In this document: in pieces, positions 20,079 to 28,030 of the stretch | Numbering within the stretch: the first letter of the stretch is position 1 | How the letters are laid out: every line of letters starts with the position of its first letter | Assembly: GCF_014203835.1 (NCBI RefSeq) | Contig: NZ_JACHJW010000001.1 | Location: forward strand, 2,441,176-2,505,175 | Direction: 5' to 3' | Length of the DNA: 64,000 nt | From: Micromonospora polyrhachis | Lineage (GTDB): Bacteria > Actinomycetota > Actinomycetes > Mycobacteriales > Micromonosporaceae | The notes under the pieces: generated by a model | What the model was told of the DNA's origin: nothing | What the model saw: the letters and a program-made list of their open reading frames with translations, nothing else | Databases searched by the model: none | Made by a program: the position numbers and the translations under genes

Positions 20079-20791
20079 TAGGTGTCCTCGATCTCGTGCC
20101 GACTGCCTGGCATCACCAGCACCGAGGTCATGATGGGTTCACCGGACGCCTGAAAGACGGTGATCACCGCGCTGAGCACCGGCTCATCAGTCGGTACGGC
20201 GAGGGCTTCGGCTTCGTCTTTGCTAACCCGGCGGGCGGTCATCCGTTCGGTGGCGTAGTCGCCCCGCAGGCTCTTGAGCCGGGCGATGTGTTCCAGCAGG
20301 CCACCATCGATCGGATCAGCTTTGGTGATCCCCGTACCGACGGCGATGTCCACCGGCACGAACGTCGCCACCAGGTCCACCGGCCCGAACTGCGACACCG
20401 TACGCCGACGCCGCTCGTACACCGGGGTACCTTCCGGAATGTTCAACTCGGCGGCGATCCGGGCCGAGGCCAGCACCGGGCCGACATGCAGGATCTCCGT
20501 GTCGGCGGTCTCGTCCAGCTCCACCGCGTCCCGGGCATACTGCGGCGAGGTACGGCCCGACGGCGGACGGCCCCGTACGAAGCTGCCCCGGCCCTGCTGA
20601 GACTCGATCCACCCGTCCTGCTTCAGGATGCCGAGCGCCTTGAGCACCGTAGGGCGGGACACCCCGAACTCTGTGCAGAGTTGGCTTTCCGAGGGCAGGG
20701 CCGCGCCGGGCGGGTACGTGTCGTCCTCGATCCGGCCCCGCAGGGTGTTCAACACCCGCAGGTACTTCGGCGTCGGAACCTCGTACGCCAT
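20066..20791 (-). CDS. GntR/HutC-family transcription regulator
   Basis: ATG 20791 starts MAYEVPTPKYLRVLNTLRG; the 241-residue protein has an N-terminal GntR winged helix (about 5-72, with LPSESQLCTEFGVSRPTVLKAL) and a C-terminal UTRA ligand-binding domain. In pSAM2-type elements a GntR protein (KorSA) represses the transfer and replication genes. This gene and the GntR gene at 22158 are both candidates. A complex inverted repeat lies just upstream of its start. Confidence 0.9.
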   Translation of the reverse strand: MAYEVPTPKYLRVLNTLRGRIEDDTYPPGAALPSESQLCTEFGVSRPTVLKALGILKQDGWIESQQGRGSFVRGRPPSGRTSPQYARDAVELDETADTEILHVGPVLASARIAAELNIPEGTPVYERRRRTVSQFGPVDLVATFVPVDIAVGTGITKADPIDGGLLEHIARLKSLRGDYATERMTARRVSKDEAEALAVPTDEPVLSAVITVFQASGEPIMTSVLVMPGSRHEIEDTYPLS

Positions 20792-20822
20792 CACAAGCCC
20801 CCCAGCAACAAAGATCACATAA

Positions 20823-20858
20823 TGTCAATACAGGAGCGTAGATGCTCGCAACATGACA
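20823..20858. promoter_or_regulatory. Candidate operator upstream of the GntR gene
   Basis: Nested inverted repeats lie 32-67 bases before the GntR start: TGTCA (20823-20827) with TGACA (20854-20858), and inside them GAGC (20834-20837) with GCTC (20844-20847). The position suits autoregulation by the GntR protein. Binding is inferred. Confidence 0.4.
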
Positions 20859-20870
20859 GCACAACCCGGG

Positions 20871-21146
20871 TCAGCCGTTCGACGGCACATCCCCAGCCGG
20901 AGGGGCCAGCCACCCCGACCACGAGCCACCACCCACAATCAACTCTGGACGGGAAGCGCCCGGCCACCGCCGAGGCATGCACCCGTACCGGCCGAACACC
21001 CGCAACGCCGCCCGCCGCAACGCACACGGCCCGACCTCACCACAGCCCGAACACCGGCCGTCGCCGCTCGACGGCGTGTGTCGGTCAAGCCGGTCCTGCG
21101 CCGCCGCCAACTCGGCACGCACGGCGGCGGACAGGTAGACGCTCAC
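20871..21146 (-). CDS. Small Cys-rich protein, last of the coupled chain
   Basis: GTG 21146 overlaps the upstream stop as GTGA. The 91-residue protein reads VSVYLSAAVRAELAAAQDRL, then GRCSGCGEVGPCALRRAALR and YGCMPRRWPG; four Cys in this pattern recur in many small actinobacterial proteins that probably bind zinc. The last 30 residues are poorly structured. It is the fifth gene in a chain of overlapping small genes. Role unknown. Confidence 0.6.
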   Translation of the reverse strand: MSVYLSAAVRAELAAAQDRLDRHTPSSGDGRCSGCGEVGPCALRRAALRVFGRYGCMPRRWPGASRPELIVGGGSWSGWLAPPAGDVPSNG

Positions 21147-21385
21147 GGCTGGACGGCCAACGGCGACAGGGCCGACGCGCGCACCAACACCTGTACCTGC
21201 GCGCCGAGCTTGCCGCCGGGAAGGACCTTGAACCCCTCCAGCCACACCCAACTGTGCGACTCCGGCCGGTTGGTTACCAGACGTACCCCGGTCACCCGCA
21301 GCGCAGTCGGCCCGTCCTCCGGGTGGTACCTGTCGGTGGCGGAAAGGCGATACACCTCGCCAAGACGTACCCGGATGTCAAACAC
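21143..21385 (-). CDS. Small beta-rich protein of the coupled chain
   Basis: GTG 21385 lies 8 bases inside the preceding gene; the stop overlaps the following GTG. The 80-residue protein reads MFDIRVRLGEVYRLSATDRY and later TALRVTGVRLV and SHSWVWLEGFKVLPGG, with an alternating strand pattern. It resembles its neighbour at 21378 in strand layout (both have a W-W/L-x-G core), so the two may be paralogues. No known domain is recognised. Confidence 0.62.
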   Translation of the reverse strand: MFDIRVRLGEVYRLSATDRYHPEDGPTALRVTGVRLVTNRPESHSWVWLEGFKVLPGGKLGAQVQVLVRASALSPLAVQP

Positions 21386-21635
21386 GACGACCCTGCACCG
21401 CCTTCGCGGCCGGCTTGCTGGCGACGGGCCGAAGACCGGACTTCATAACGAAGATCTCCCGCTTCTCCACCGCAAGACCAGCCTGATCCAGCACGTAACC
21501 CGTGATCCAGGCCCAGCCCCGGTAGGTGTCCTTCTTGCACACCGAAATCACCCGGAAGACCAACGCGCACTCGCCCCGAAACTGCACAGACGCAGCACCA
21601 TCAATCCGCAGCACATCACCTGGCTCCGGTGTCAC
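21378..21635 (-). CDS. Small beta-rich protein of the coupled chain
   Basis: GTG 21635 overlaps the preceding stop (GTGA). The 85-residue protein starts MTPEPGDVLRIDGAASVQFR and continues with ALVFRVISVCKKDTYRGWAW and ITGYVLDQAGLAVEKREIFV, again a small beta-barrel pattern. Its tail is basic. It is the third gene in the chain. Function unknown. Confidence 0.65.
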   Translation of the reverse strand: MTPEPGDVLRIDGAASVQFRGECALVFRVISVCKKDTYRGWAWITGYVLDQAGLAVEKREIFVMKSGLRPVASKPAAKAVQGRRV

Positions 21636-21748
21636 CCGCTACCCCAATCCGAGAAAGTTGGATGGCACCGGGACGGGCGGGCTCCCCTGCGGCCACACTG
21701 AGCCCTCTCACGGCCGCATCTCCAGCACCCATCCCGGTGCCAGCTCAC
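21632..21748 (-). CDS. 38-residue Cys-rich protein of the coupled chain
   Basis: GTG 21748 overlaps the stop of the gene before (GTGA), and its own stop overlaps GTG 21635 in the same way. The 38-residue product is VSWHRDGCWRCGRERAQCG followed by a basic tail with one more Cys and His. Cys and His spacing would suit one zinc ion. It is short, so the double coupling is the main support. Confidence 0.5.
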   Translation of the reverse strand: MSWHRDGCWRCGRERAQCGRRGARPSRCHPTFSDWGSG

Positions 21749-22008
21749 GAGGCCGCCAGGCGGCCAGACCCGCCACAGTCCAGACACGACCGGCGAGCCA
21801 ACGCCCGCCCAGGTCGCGCCGCCTGCGCCATCACCCGAAGCGCCACCCGTTGCACGACGTACTTCCACCCCGCACCCGCGCAGAAGGAGCAGACCGGCGA
21901 AGTGGGTGGAGTCGACACGGCGTCTGGGCCAGGAAGGCTAGACGCGCCTGAGCCGAGACCAGTCAATGCCAGACCAGACATAACCGGAGCTACCGGAGCA
22001 ACAAGCAT
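21745..22008 (-). CDS. Small zinc-ribbon-like protein, first of the coupled chain
   Basis: ATG 22008 follows a purine-rich GGGGAGAG site. The 87-residue protein has a Pro/Ser-rich start and then VCSFCAGAGWKYV and RRSCLDCGGSGRLAAS, two CxxCxGxG motifs as in DnaJ zinc centres. It is transcribed from the divergent region that holds two palindromic sites, opposite a GntR gene. It heads five tightly coupled genes. Role unknown. Confidence 0.68.
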   Translation of the reverse strand: MLVAPVAPVMSGLALTGLGSGASSLPGPDAVSTPPTSPVCSFCAGAGWKYVVQRVALRVMAQAARPGRALARRSCLDCGGSGRLAAS

Positions 22009-22033
22009 CAGACTCTCCCCAGACGCAGAGCGT

Positions 22034-22090
22034 TAGAACTAGCTCTATAGGACAGCAAAGCGCATCCTTCTGTCAATAGAGCTAGCTCTA
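22034..22090. promoter_or_regulatory. Paired palindromic operators between divergent genes
   Basis: TAGAGCTAGCTCTA at 22077-22090 is a perfect 14-base palindrome. A second copy with one mismatch (TAGAACTAGCTCTA) is at 22034-22047. Their centres are 43 bases apart, about four helical turns, so two dimers would sit on the same DNA face. They lie between the small-gene chain (start 22008, minus) and the GntR gene (start 22158, plus), and are likely sites for that GntR protein. Confidence 0.7.
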
Positions 22091-22157
22091 ATGGTGGATC
22101 GTCTAGCATTCAACCTGACGGTGATAGCTTCAGCTGGCTCATGACGAGGAGGAACAG

Positions 22158-22922
22158 GTGAGCATCGGCTACCGAGAGCTGGCGGGCCTCCTGCGTCAAG
22201 CCATCCAGCGTGGCGACTATCCCGAGGGCGGCACGCTACCCAAGCAGAACGAGATTGCCGCAGCCCACGGCGTCAACATCAACACCGTGCGGCAAGCCGT
22301 ACGGGTTCTCGAAGCCGAAGGGCTGGTGACGCCGGTCCGCCGTCGGGGAACAGTCATCCGGCCACAGGTCCCTATGAAGCGGCTCGGCATCGAGCGATAC
22401 GCCAAGAGCAAGTGGAAGTCTGGCCTCGTTGCGTTCGCCGCCGACCGGGAAGCAACCGGTCGCGCCTGGGCACCAGGAGATCAGACCCAGACCGTACGGA
22501 TGACCGAGGCTGACTCCGAGGTCGCCGAAGCCTTGGGCATCCCGGCAGGAGCGCCCGTCTATGAACGTGCCCGGCTCGTAAAGGAATCGGATAGTCCCAC
22601 GCATACCCTGACCAGCTACTACCGACCTGAGGACGTTGAAGGAACAGCGCTGGTCGACCCGACCCCAGGCCCAGCCGGTCGCGGTGGCGGATTCGCAATC
22701 CTCACCGACCGAGGCTTGGAGCCGGATCAGATCACCGAGACCGTCCGCGCACGTATGCCCACACCGGACGAGGTTGAACTGCTACAACTACCCGCAGGTG
22801 AGCCGGTCATGATCCTGCATCGCACGACGCACACGGGTGAGGGTCGACCGGTCGAGTTCGCCCGGGGAGTGCACGCCGCATCCCGCTTCACCTGGTCGTA
22901 CACCTTCAAGATTCCTGACTGA
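22158..22922 (+). CDS. GntR/HutC-family transcription regulator
   Basis: GTG 22158 follows a strong AGGAGGAA site. The 254-residue protein has an N-terminal GntR winged helix (YRELAGLLRQAIQRGDYPEG, NEIAAAHGVNINTVRQAVRV) and a UTRA effector domain (about 85-250). Two palindromes lie upstream, so it is probably autoregulated and also controls the divergent chain of small genes. It is followed after 10 bases by the YdcF gene. A KorSA-like role in holding the element silent is possible. Confidence 0.92.
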   Translation: MSIGYRELAGLLRQAIQRGDYPEGGTLPKQNEIAAAHGVNINTVRQAVRVLEAEGLVTPVRRRGTVIRPQVPMKRLGIERYAKSKWKSGLVAFAADREATGRAWAPGDQTQTVRMTEADSEVAEALGIPAGAPVYERARLVKESDSPTHTLTSYYRPEDVEGTALVDPTPGPAGRGGGFAILTDRGLEPDQITETVRARMPTPDEVELLQLPAGEPVMILHRTTHTGEGRPVEFARGVHAASRFTWSYTFKIPD

Positions 22923-22932
22923 AAGCCAAGCC

Positions 22933-23595
22933 ATGACGATGCCCACGGTCATCCCGTCAGCCCACCGCGCAGACGTCGAGTGCCTGTGGGACTACCACAA
23001 CATGCACCACCAAATCCGGCCCTGCGATGTCGGGATCGGACTGGGCAGTCATGACCTCGGCGTCGCCAAGATTGCCACCGAACTCTTTCACCGGAAGATG
23101 TACCCGCGACTGGTCTTCACCGGGGCCAATGCGCCCACCACCGTCGAGCAGTTCCCCCGTGGTGAGGCCGTGCACTACCGCGAGTACGCCGTTGAGCACG
23201 GCGTACCGGCCGACGCGATCCTCATCGAGACCGCGGCCAGGAACACCGGCCAGAACATCGAGTTCACCCGCGCCCTACTGGCCGAGCACCAGGTCGAGAC
23301 ACAATCCGTGATCCTGATGTCCCGGCCCTATCAGCAGCGCCGCGCCTACGCCACCTGCAAGAAGCTCTGGCCCGAGGTCGATGTCATCTGCGCGTCCCAC
23401 CCGCTCTCACTCGATGACTACGTCACCAGCATCGGCAACGCCACCAAGGTCATAGACATGCTCGTCGGCGACACTCAACGCATAGACAAGTACGCCGAAC
23501 TCGGCTTCGCCATCCCCCAGGACGTACCCGCCGAGGTGCAAGCCGCCTACGCCCGCCTTGTTGACGCCGACTACATCAGCAGACTCATTCGTTAA
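22933..23595 (+). CDS. YdcF/ElyC-like DUF218 protein
   Basis: ATG 22933 (or 22939) starts a 220-residue soluble protein with the DUF218 pattern: GIGLGSHDLGVAKIATELF, LVFTGANAPTT, EAVHYREYAVEHGVP, ETAARNTGQNIEFTR and VILMSRPYQQRRAYAT. There is no membrane segment, unlike envelope-located homologues. It probably forms an operon with the GntR gene. Soluble actinobacterial members of this kind are common beside GntR regulators on mobile elements, but their substrate is unknown. Confidence 0.88.
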   Translation: MTMPTVIPSAHRADVECLWDYHNMHHQIRPCDVGIGLGSHDLGVAKIATELFHRKMYPRLVFTGANAPTTVEQFPRGEAVHYREYAVEHGVPADAILIETAARNTGQNIEFTRALLAEHQVETQSVILMSRPYQQRRAYATCKKLWPEVDVICASHPLSLDDYVTSIGNATKVIDMLVGDTQRIDKYAELGFAIPQDVPAEVQAAYARLVDADYISRLIR

Positions 23596-23606
23596 AAGCT
23601 GGTCGT

Positions 23607-24722
23607 CTAGAACAGCGCCATCGACCCGGCATGTGTTATTTGCGTCGAGCCGACCACACGGCCCACTTGAGGCGGAATTGTCACATTTTCTTCCTTCAAA
23701 AGCATCCGCACAGCGTTCAGGGTCTGACCAGGGCGAAAGATTGTCTTGAGTAGGGTAAACCGACGCAACTCGTCCAGTGACGCACTCCGTCCCGGCAGGC
23801 CCGCTAGGTGCTCCAGGAGGAGACGACGAAGCGGTCCGAGTTGAGGCATAGGTCGTATTGGCAGAGTTTCCTGATTGGGGTCTCTGGGATCCCTATACCC
23901 GATGCCCTGATATGGATCGACACGCCAGATTGCATCCTTCATCTTTTCGACACCCTTTTCGGAATTGGTGCCGTAGACGAGGTATAAGAGATTGCTGCGC
24001 TCGTCGGCTAGTTCGAAGTCTAGAACGTACTGGAAGCCCGCCTCGTTTAGCACCCGACGATACTGCGACTTGATGTATTTAGCCTTTGCACCCTTAGGCT
24101 GAGCTTGAACTTCCCGCCACATCACAGGGCCGAAGACTCTGTCTCCATAGTGCCGGGGGTCAGAAGCGAACCTCCAGAACTGACTGGGCTGCATCGTTAC
24201 GATCACTTCGGCCGCCTTACTCTTGGCCGTCTTGGCCAAAATTTCGAAGTCGACGGCGGAGCCCCATGTATCGAGGATCAGCAGTAGAGGCTTGTTCCAT
24301 ACTCGATGTTTCTCAAGAAGAGGGACGAGGTCGTCCCGGCAGTTTCCTTTCTGAGGATCAACTACCAATCCGCGCGCCGCTAACGCGGCCTTGTCCAACG
24401 TGCCAAGCTCACGGAAAAGGACGTTACGCAAATGGTCGACGCGTCCTTGGTCATCTTCAAGAAGGAGAAAACGACCCTCCCGCCCTGGCCTCGGCGGGGA
24501 AACGCAACCCAGAGCTGCCCTCAGGGCAATGACTGGAGATCCCGGCGATCCATCCTCGTATTCGCCGGGACCAGAAAATCCTTCGGCGTAGGTAACACCT
24601 TTCGAGCTATACACCGACTGGAGCAGAATGGGGAACCAGGCATTGAGATAGCTACGGTACACAAGGTGCTTGGCCGCTGTGTGCGGGTCCTTCTTCCACA
24701 GCACTTCATCAGGCGTTGACAA
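23607..24722 (-). CDS. tcmP: Three-Cys-motif partner protein TcmP
   Basis: TTG 24722 gives a 371-residue protein starting MSTPDEVLWKKDPHTAAKH. VTYAEGFSGPGEYEDGSPGS and LLLILDTWGSAVDFE mark the TcmP family. The start follows a tract of seven G on the coding strand; one more G would join the frame to an upstream ATG at 24769. The gene lies 70 bases after the three-Cys-motif gene, its constant partner in the family definition. The joint function is not known; the first part resembles a nucleotide- or SAM-binding fold, by my reading only. Confidence 0.9.
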   Translation of the reverse strand: MSTPDEVLWKKDPHTAAKHLVYRSYLNAWFPILLQSVYSSKGVTYAEGFSGPGEYEDGSPGSPVIALRAALGCVSPPRPGREGRFLLLEDDQGRVDHLRNVLFRELGTLDKAALAARGLVVDPQKGNCRDDLVPLLEKHRVWNKPLLLILDTWGSAVDFEILAKTAKSKAAEVIVTMQPSQFWRFASDPRHYGDRVFGPVMWREVQAQPKGAKAKYIKSQYRRVLNEAGFQYVLDFELADERSNLLYLVYGTNSEKGVEKMKDAIWRVDPYQGIGYRDPRDPNQETLPIRPMPQLGPLRRLLLEHLAGLPGRSASLDELRRFTLLKTIFRPGQTLNAVRMLLKEENVTIPPQVGRVVGSTQITHAGSMALF

Positions 24723-24792
24723 GGCCCCCCCTGTCTACAGTGCGCAGTCGTCTCGACACCGTAAGACATGTTGGCCTTGGTTCGCTACCCCT

Positions 24793-25557
24793 CTATCCGA
24801 CCGTCGTGACGGCGGCAGCCCTCAGCTGCGGCATCTCGTCCCATGTCTCCCCGTCTAAGGTTCGACCGCCAGCCTTCGGCGTCCTGCCTCCCCACTGCTT
24901 AAAGAAGAAGGCCACCTTCTGCAACTGACACTGATCACGGAGATCACGCACCCATGCTGGATCGATGGGCCGGGCGCCTGCCCCTGACTCACCGCCTGCA
25001 ATAAGCCAATGGATGCCCGTCAAATCTAGCGAGGCCAGAGGGCCGAGAAGGGGTTCAGCAGAGATGAAGCGCACGGCCGCCGGTACGGCCCGTAGAGGAT
25101 CTATCCGGACGACCTCAGATGCGTCCTCCACACTGACGCCGATCCAGACGTTCGCGGGCCAGGTTAGCCGTGGGGCGAGCTTGACTAAGCGAGAAGCCCT
25201 CTTCGTTAGTACCTGGTAGGTGTGCTGTGGAGTAGCCGCCATGACCTCGAAGACTTGCTCGACAAATTCAAAGGGCACCTTCGCGTGGAACAAGTCACTC
25301 ATCGAGTTAACGAACACAACCCGGGGGTCCCTCCAGCGCAAGGGCAGGGTCAGCTCTCCCGGATGGACGGCGACGCCAAAACCTGGCCCGGAGGTGCGCG
25401 GGTCACCGTCCGTCTGGTACTTGGGCGAGCCCATAGCCTTCAGGCGCTTCGCAAGTGTAAGGGCGTAGCAGTGGTCACAGCCGCGCGAGATCCGATCACA
25501 ACCAGTAGTCGGATTCCACGTTGCTTCAGTCCACTCGATGGAACTCTTGTCTGCCAT
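24793..25557 (-). CDS. Three-Cys-motif (DUF5131, phage Gp37/Gp68-like) protein
   Basis: ATG 25557 follows AGGGAG with 7-base spacing. The 254-residue protein begins MADKSSIEWTEATWNPTTGC and has Cys20, Cys27 and Cys30 in a C-x6-C-x2-C arrangement (GCDRISRGCDHCYA), a radical-SAM-like iron-sulphur motif. VVFVNSMSDLFH, VLTKRASRL, VWIGVSVEDASEV and HWLIAGGESGAGARP are family hallmarks. The partner TcmP gene follows. The reaction is unknown; a modification of a nucleic acid or nucleotide is a plausible guess. The pair is cargo of the integrative element. Confidence 0.92.
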   Translation of the reverse strand: MADKSSIEWTEATWNPTTGCDRISRGCDHCYALTLAKRLKAMGSPKYQTDGDPRTSGPGFGVAVHPGELTLPLRWRDPRVVFVNSMSDLFHAKVPFEFVEQVFEVMAATPQHTYQVLTKRASRLVKLAPRLTWPANVWIGVSVEDASEVVRIDPLRAVPAAVRFISAEPLLGPLASLDLTGIHWLIAGGESGAGARPIDPAWVRDLRDQCQLQKVAFFFKQWGGRTPKAGGRTLDGETWDEMPQLRAAAVTTVG

Positions 25558-25879
25558 TACCACACTCCCTGGCCGGCTTACCTAATTCTGTCGAACATGC
25601 GTACGGATTGGAAGGTATACGGTCGGTCTTTCTTGTGGATCAAGAGAAAGACGTCTCGCATGGTGAACCGTTGGGTAGCCCTTACAGCAACGGTGGAAGA
25701 TAGCGACTGGGACGAGGACGACCAGGATGTACCGCCCTACGGACCCTCGGCCGGGTACTGGCGACCGGCACAGACGCTGGCAGACGGTCCGCAGACCACT
25801 CGGAAGCAAGGAGATTGGCAGCGTGAAGGCGCATGACTGATCTCCGTGGTGGGCCTTCACGCGGACGGCGTGGCAGGGG
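25558..25879. other. Intergenic region upstream of the DUF5131 gene
   Basis: I see no convincing gene in these 322 bases. The promoter of the DUF5131-TcmP pair should lie here. A hairpin, GTCTTTCT (25626-25633) with AGAAAGAC (25645-25652) around 11 bases, sits about 70-95 bases upstream of the DUF5131 start and could be an operator or a structured leader. The IS630 element begins at the right end. Confidence 0.45.
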
Positions 25880-26971
25880 CTAGTGTCCTGCGCCAGAAAT
25901 TCGCCTACAAAATCGTGCGAGTGATTCGAGGATCTCTTCGGCGGTCTTGGTCCAGATGAAGGGACGTGGATTGCTGTTCCAGTCGGTGATCCACGCCCGG
26001 ATGTCCGCCTCAAGGGACCGGACGCTCTTGTGCGCGCCACGACGGATCTTTTGTTCGGTGAGGTAGCCGAACCAGCGTTCGACCTGGTTGAGCCAGGACG
26101 AGCCGGTCGGGGTGAAGTGCATGTGGAAGCGGGGGTGTCTGGCGAGCCAGGCCCGGATGGCCGGGGTCTTGTGGGTGCCGTAGTTGTCGCAGATCAGGTG
26201 GATGTCGAGGTCGGCGGGCACGGTCTTGTCGATCGCGGTCAGGAACTTCTGGAACTCGGTGGCGCGGTGCTGGCGGTGGAGTTGGCCGATCACGGTGCCG
26301 TCGGCGGCGTTGAACGCGGCGAACAGGCTGGTGATGCCGTTACGGACGTAGTCGTGGGTGCGGCGTTCCGGCATGCCGGGCATCATCGGCAGTACCGGCT
26401 GGGAGCGGTCCAAGGCCTGGATCTGGGATTTCTCGTCGACGCACAGCACCACGGCCCGTTCCGGCGGGTTGTGGTACAGGCCGACCACGTCAACGACCTT
26501 CTCCATGAACTGCGGATCGGTGGACAGTTTGAACGTGTCCGCCCGGTGTGGCTTGAGGCCGAAGTCCCGCCAGATTCGCCCGATGGTGGACTTCGACAGC
26601 CCGGATCGCTCGGCCATTGACGTGCGGGACCAGTGCGTGGCGTTGCGTGGTACCTGCTCCAGAGTCGCGACCACCACCTGTTCCACCTGGTCCAGGCTGA
26701 TCGACGGCGGACGGCCCGGCCGTTGCTCGTCGATAAGGCCGTCGAGCCGCAGCTTCAGGAACCGCCGCCGCCACTTACCCACAGTGGACAGATGGACACC
26801 CAGCTCCGTCGCCACGTCGACGTTCGAGGCGCCCTCGGCACACGCCAGGATGATCCGTGACCGCATCGCCAGAACCTGCGACGACTTCGCCCGCCGTGAC
26901 CAGCGCGTCAACGTCGCCCGCTCTTCGTCCGTCAGCGTCAACGGTGGGGTCGGACGCCCGGTTCTTGGCAT
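25880..26971 (-). CDS. IS630-family transposase
   Basis: The 363-residue protein has an N-terminal helix-turn-helix pair (CAEGASNVDVATELGVHLST) and a DDE catalytic domain with Asp in VVLCVDEKSQ, Asp in LICDNYGTH and Glu in WLNQVERWFGYL. The start is ATG 26971. The stop codon TAG is completed by the TA target duplication and one host base (25880), so translation ends exactly at the element boundary. Confidence 0.96.
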   Translation of the reverse strand: MPRTGRPTPPLTLTDEERATLTRWSRRAKSSQVLAMRSRIILACAEGASNVDVATELGVHLSTVGKWRRRFLKLRLDGLIDEQRPGRPPSISLDQVEQVVVATLEQVPRNATHWSRTSMAERSGLSKSTIGRIWRDFGLKPHRADTFKLSTDPQFMEKVVDVVGLYHNPPERAVVLCVDEKSQIQALDRSQPVLPMMPGMPERRTHDYVRNGITSLFAAFNAADGTVIGQLHRQHRATEFQKFLTAIDKTVPADLDIHLICDNYGTHKTPAIRAWLARHPRFHMHFTPTGSSWLNQVERWFGYLTEQKIRRGAHKSVRSLEADIRAWITDWNSNPRPFIWTKTAEEILESLARFCRRISGAGH

Positions 26972-27021
26972 CCTCGTAGCCTACACCCACTTATAAGGCG
27001 AATTTCTGGCGCAGGACACTA
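25881..27021. mobile_element. IS630-family insertion sequence, complete
   Basis: Perfect 26-base inverted repeats bound the element: the left starts TAGTGTCCTGCGCC at 25881 and the right ends at 27021. The outermost TA on each side is the target duplication expected for IS630. One transposase gene fills the element. With both ends and the enzyme intact it looks recently inserted and potentially active. Confidence 0.94.
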
Positions 27022-27199
27022 GTACGTTAGGCGACAAGTCGGTGGTCTGAGAGGTCGGTTCGAGGATCTTTGAGTTGATCTATGCCGTGCGTCCGGTTGA
27101 GGGTCTTTGATCGGGTCCCCGCTGTTGATAGCCGGCCCTCGATGCTGTGAATGTGAATCGCGGTCGTGACCTTCGGGTCACGGTGGCGTTAGCCCGGTC

Positions 27200-28030
27200 A
27201 TGGGTGATCGGAAGCCGTACCCCAGTGATGTCACCGACGCGCAGTGGGCGCTGATCGGGCCGTTCCTGCGGGCATGGAAGGCCAAGCGCGTCTCGGTCTC
27301 GGGCCATCAGGGCGACTACGACCTACGGGAGATCGTGAACGCGATCCTCTACCAGAACCGGACCGGCTGTCAGTGGGCGTACCTGCCGCACGACCTGCCG
27401 CCGAAGTCCGCGACCTACTACTACTTCGCCCTATGGCGCGACGACGGCACCGACCAGGCGATCCACGACCTGCTGCGCTGCCAGGCCAGGGAGAAGGCCG
27501 GCCGGACCGAGGACCCGACCGCGGTCGTGCTGGACAGCCAGTCGGTCCGGGCGGCGAACCATGTCCCGGCCGCCACGACCGGCAAGGACGTCGGCAAGAA
27601 GGTGTCCGGCCGCAAGCCCGGCCTGGCCGTGGACACCCTCGGTCTGATCATCGCGGTCGTGGTGACCGCCGCGTCAGTCACCGACAACGCCATCGGCATA
27701 CGACTGCTCGACAAGGTCGTCGAACACACCCCGACGGTCACCCGCGCCTGGGGCGACGCCGGCTTCAAACAGGACTTCGCGCTGCACGGCGCCGTCCTCG
27801 GGGTCGACGTCGAGGTCGTCAAACGATCCGACTCCCGCCCCGGGTTCGTGCCGGTACGCAAGCGGTGGATCGTGGAACAGACCTACGGCACCTTGATGCT
27901 GCACCGTCGTCTCGTCCGCGAGTACGAGAGCCGCCCAGAATCGGCGGTGTCACGGACGTTGTGGGCGTCGATGGTCACCATCGTGCGTCGGCTGACCGGC
28001 ACCAGCACCCCGTCCTGGCGGCACCGGTGA
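27200..28030 (+). CDS. IS5-family DDE transposase
   Basis: The 276-residue protein opens MGDRKPYPSDVTDAQWALIG, has the IS5-type DUF4096-like N-terminal domain with NAILYQNRTGCQWAYLPHDL, then Asp in AVVLDSQSVRAANH, Asp in AWGDAGFKQDF and Glu in RWIVEQTYGTLMLHRRL. All three catalytic acids are present. It overlaps the second gene by GTGA at 28027. Confidence 0.94.
   Translation: MGDRKPYPSDVTDAQWALIGPFLRAWKAKRVSVSGHQGDYDLREIVNAILYQNRTGCQWAYLPHDLPPKSATYYYFALWRDDGTDQAIHDLLRCQAREKAGRTEDPTAVVLDSQSVRAANHVPAATTGKDVGKKVSGRKPGLAVDTLGLIIAVVVTAASVTDNAIGIRLLDKVVEHTPTVTRAWGDAGFKQDFALHGAVLGVDVEVVKRSDSRPGFVPVRKRWIVEQTYGTLMLHRRLVREYESRPESAVSRTLWASMVTIVRRLTGTSTPSWRHR

Noticed and set aside
20815-21027. 70-codon minus-strand frame at the GntR promoter
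   Set aside because: It overlaps the candidate operator and the last small gene in another frame and has no start signal.
25222-25836. 204-codon plus-strand frame opposite and beyond the DUF5131 gene
   Set aside because: Most of it is antisense to the DUF5131 gene, and the remaining part has no recognisable feature.
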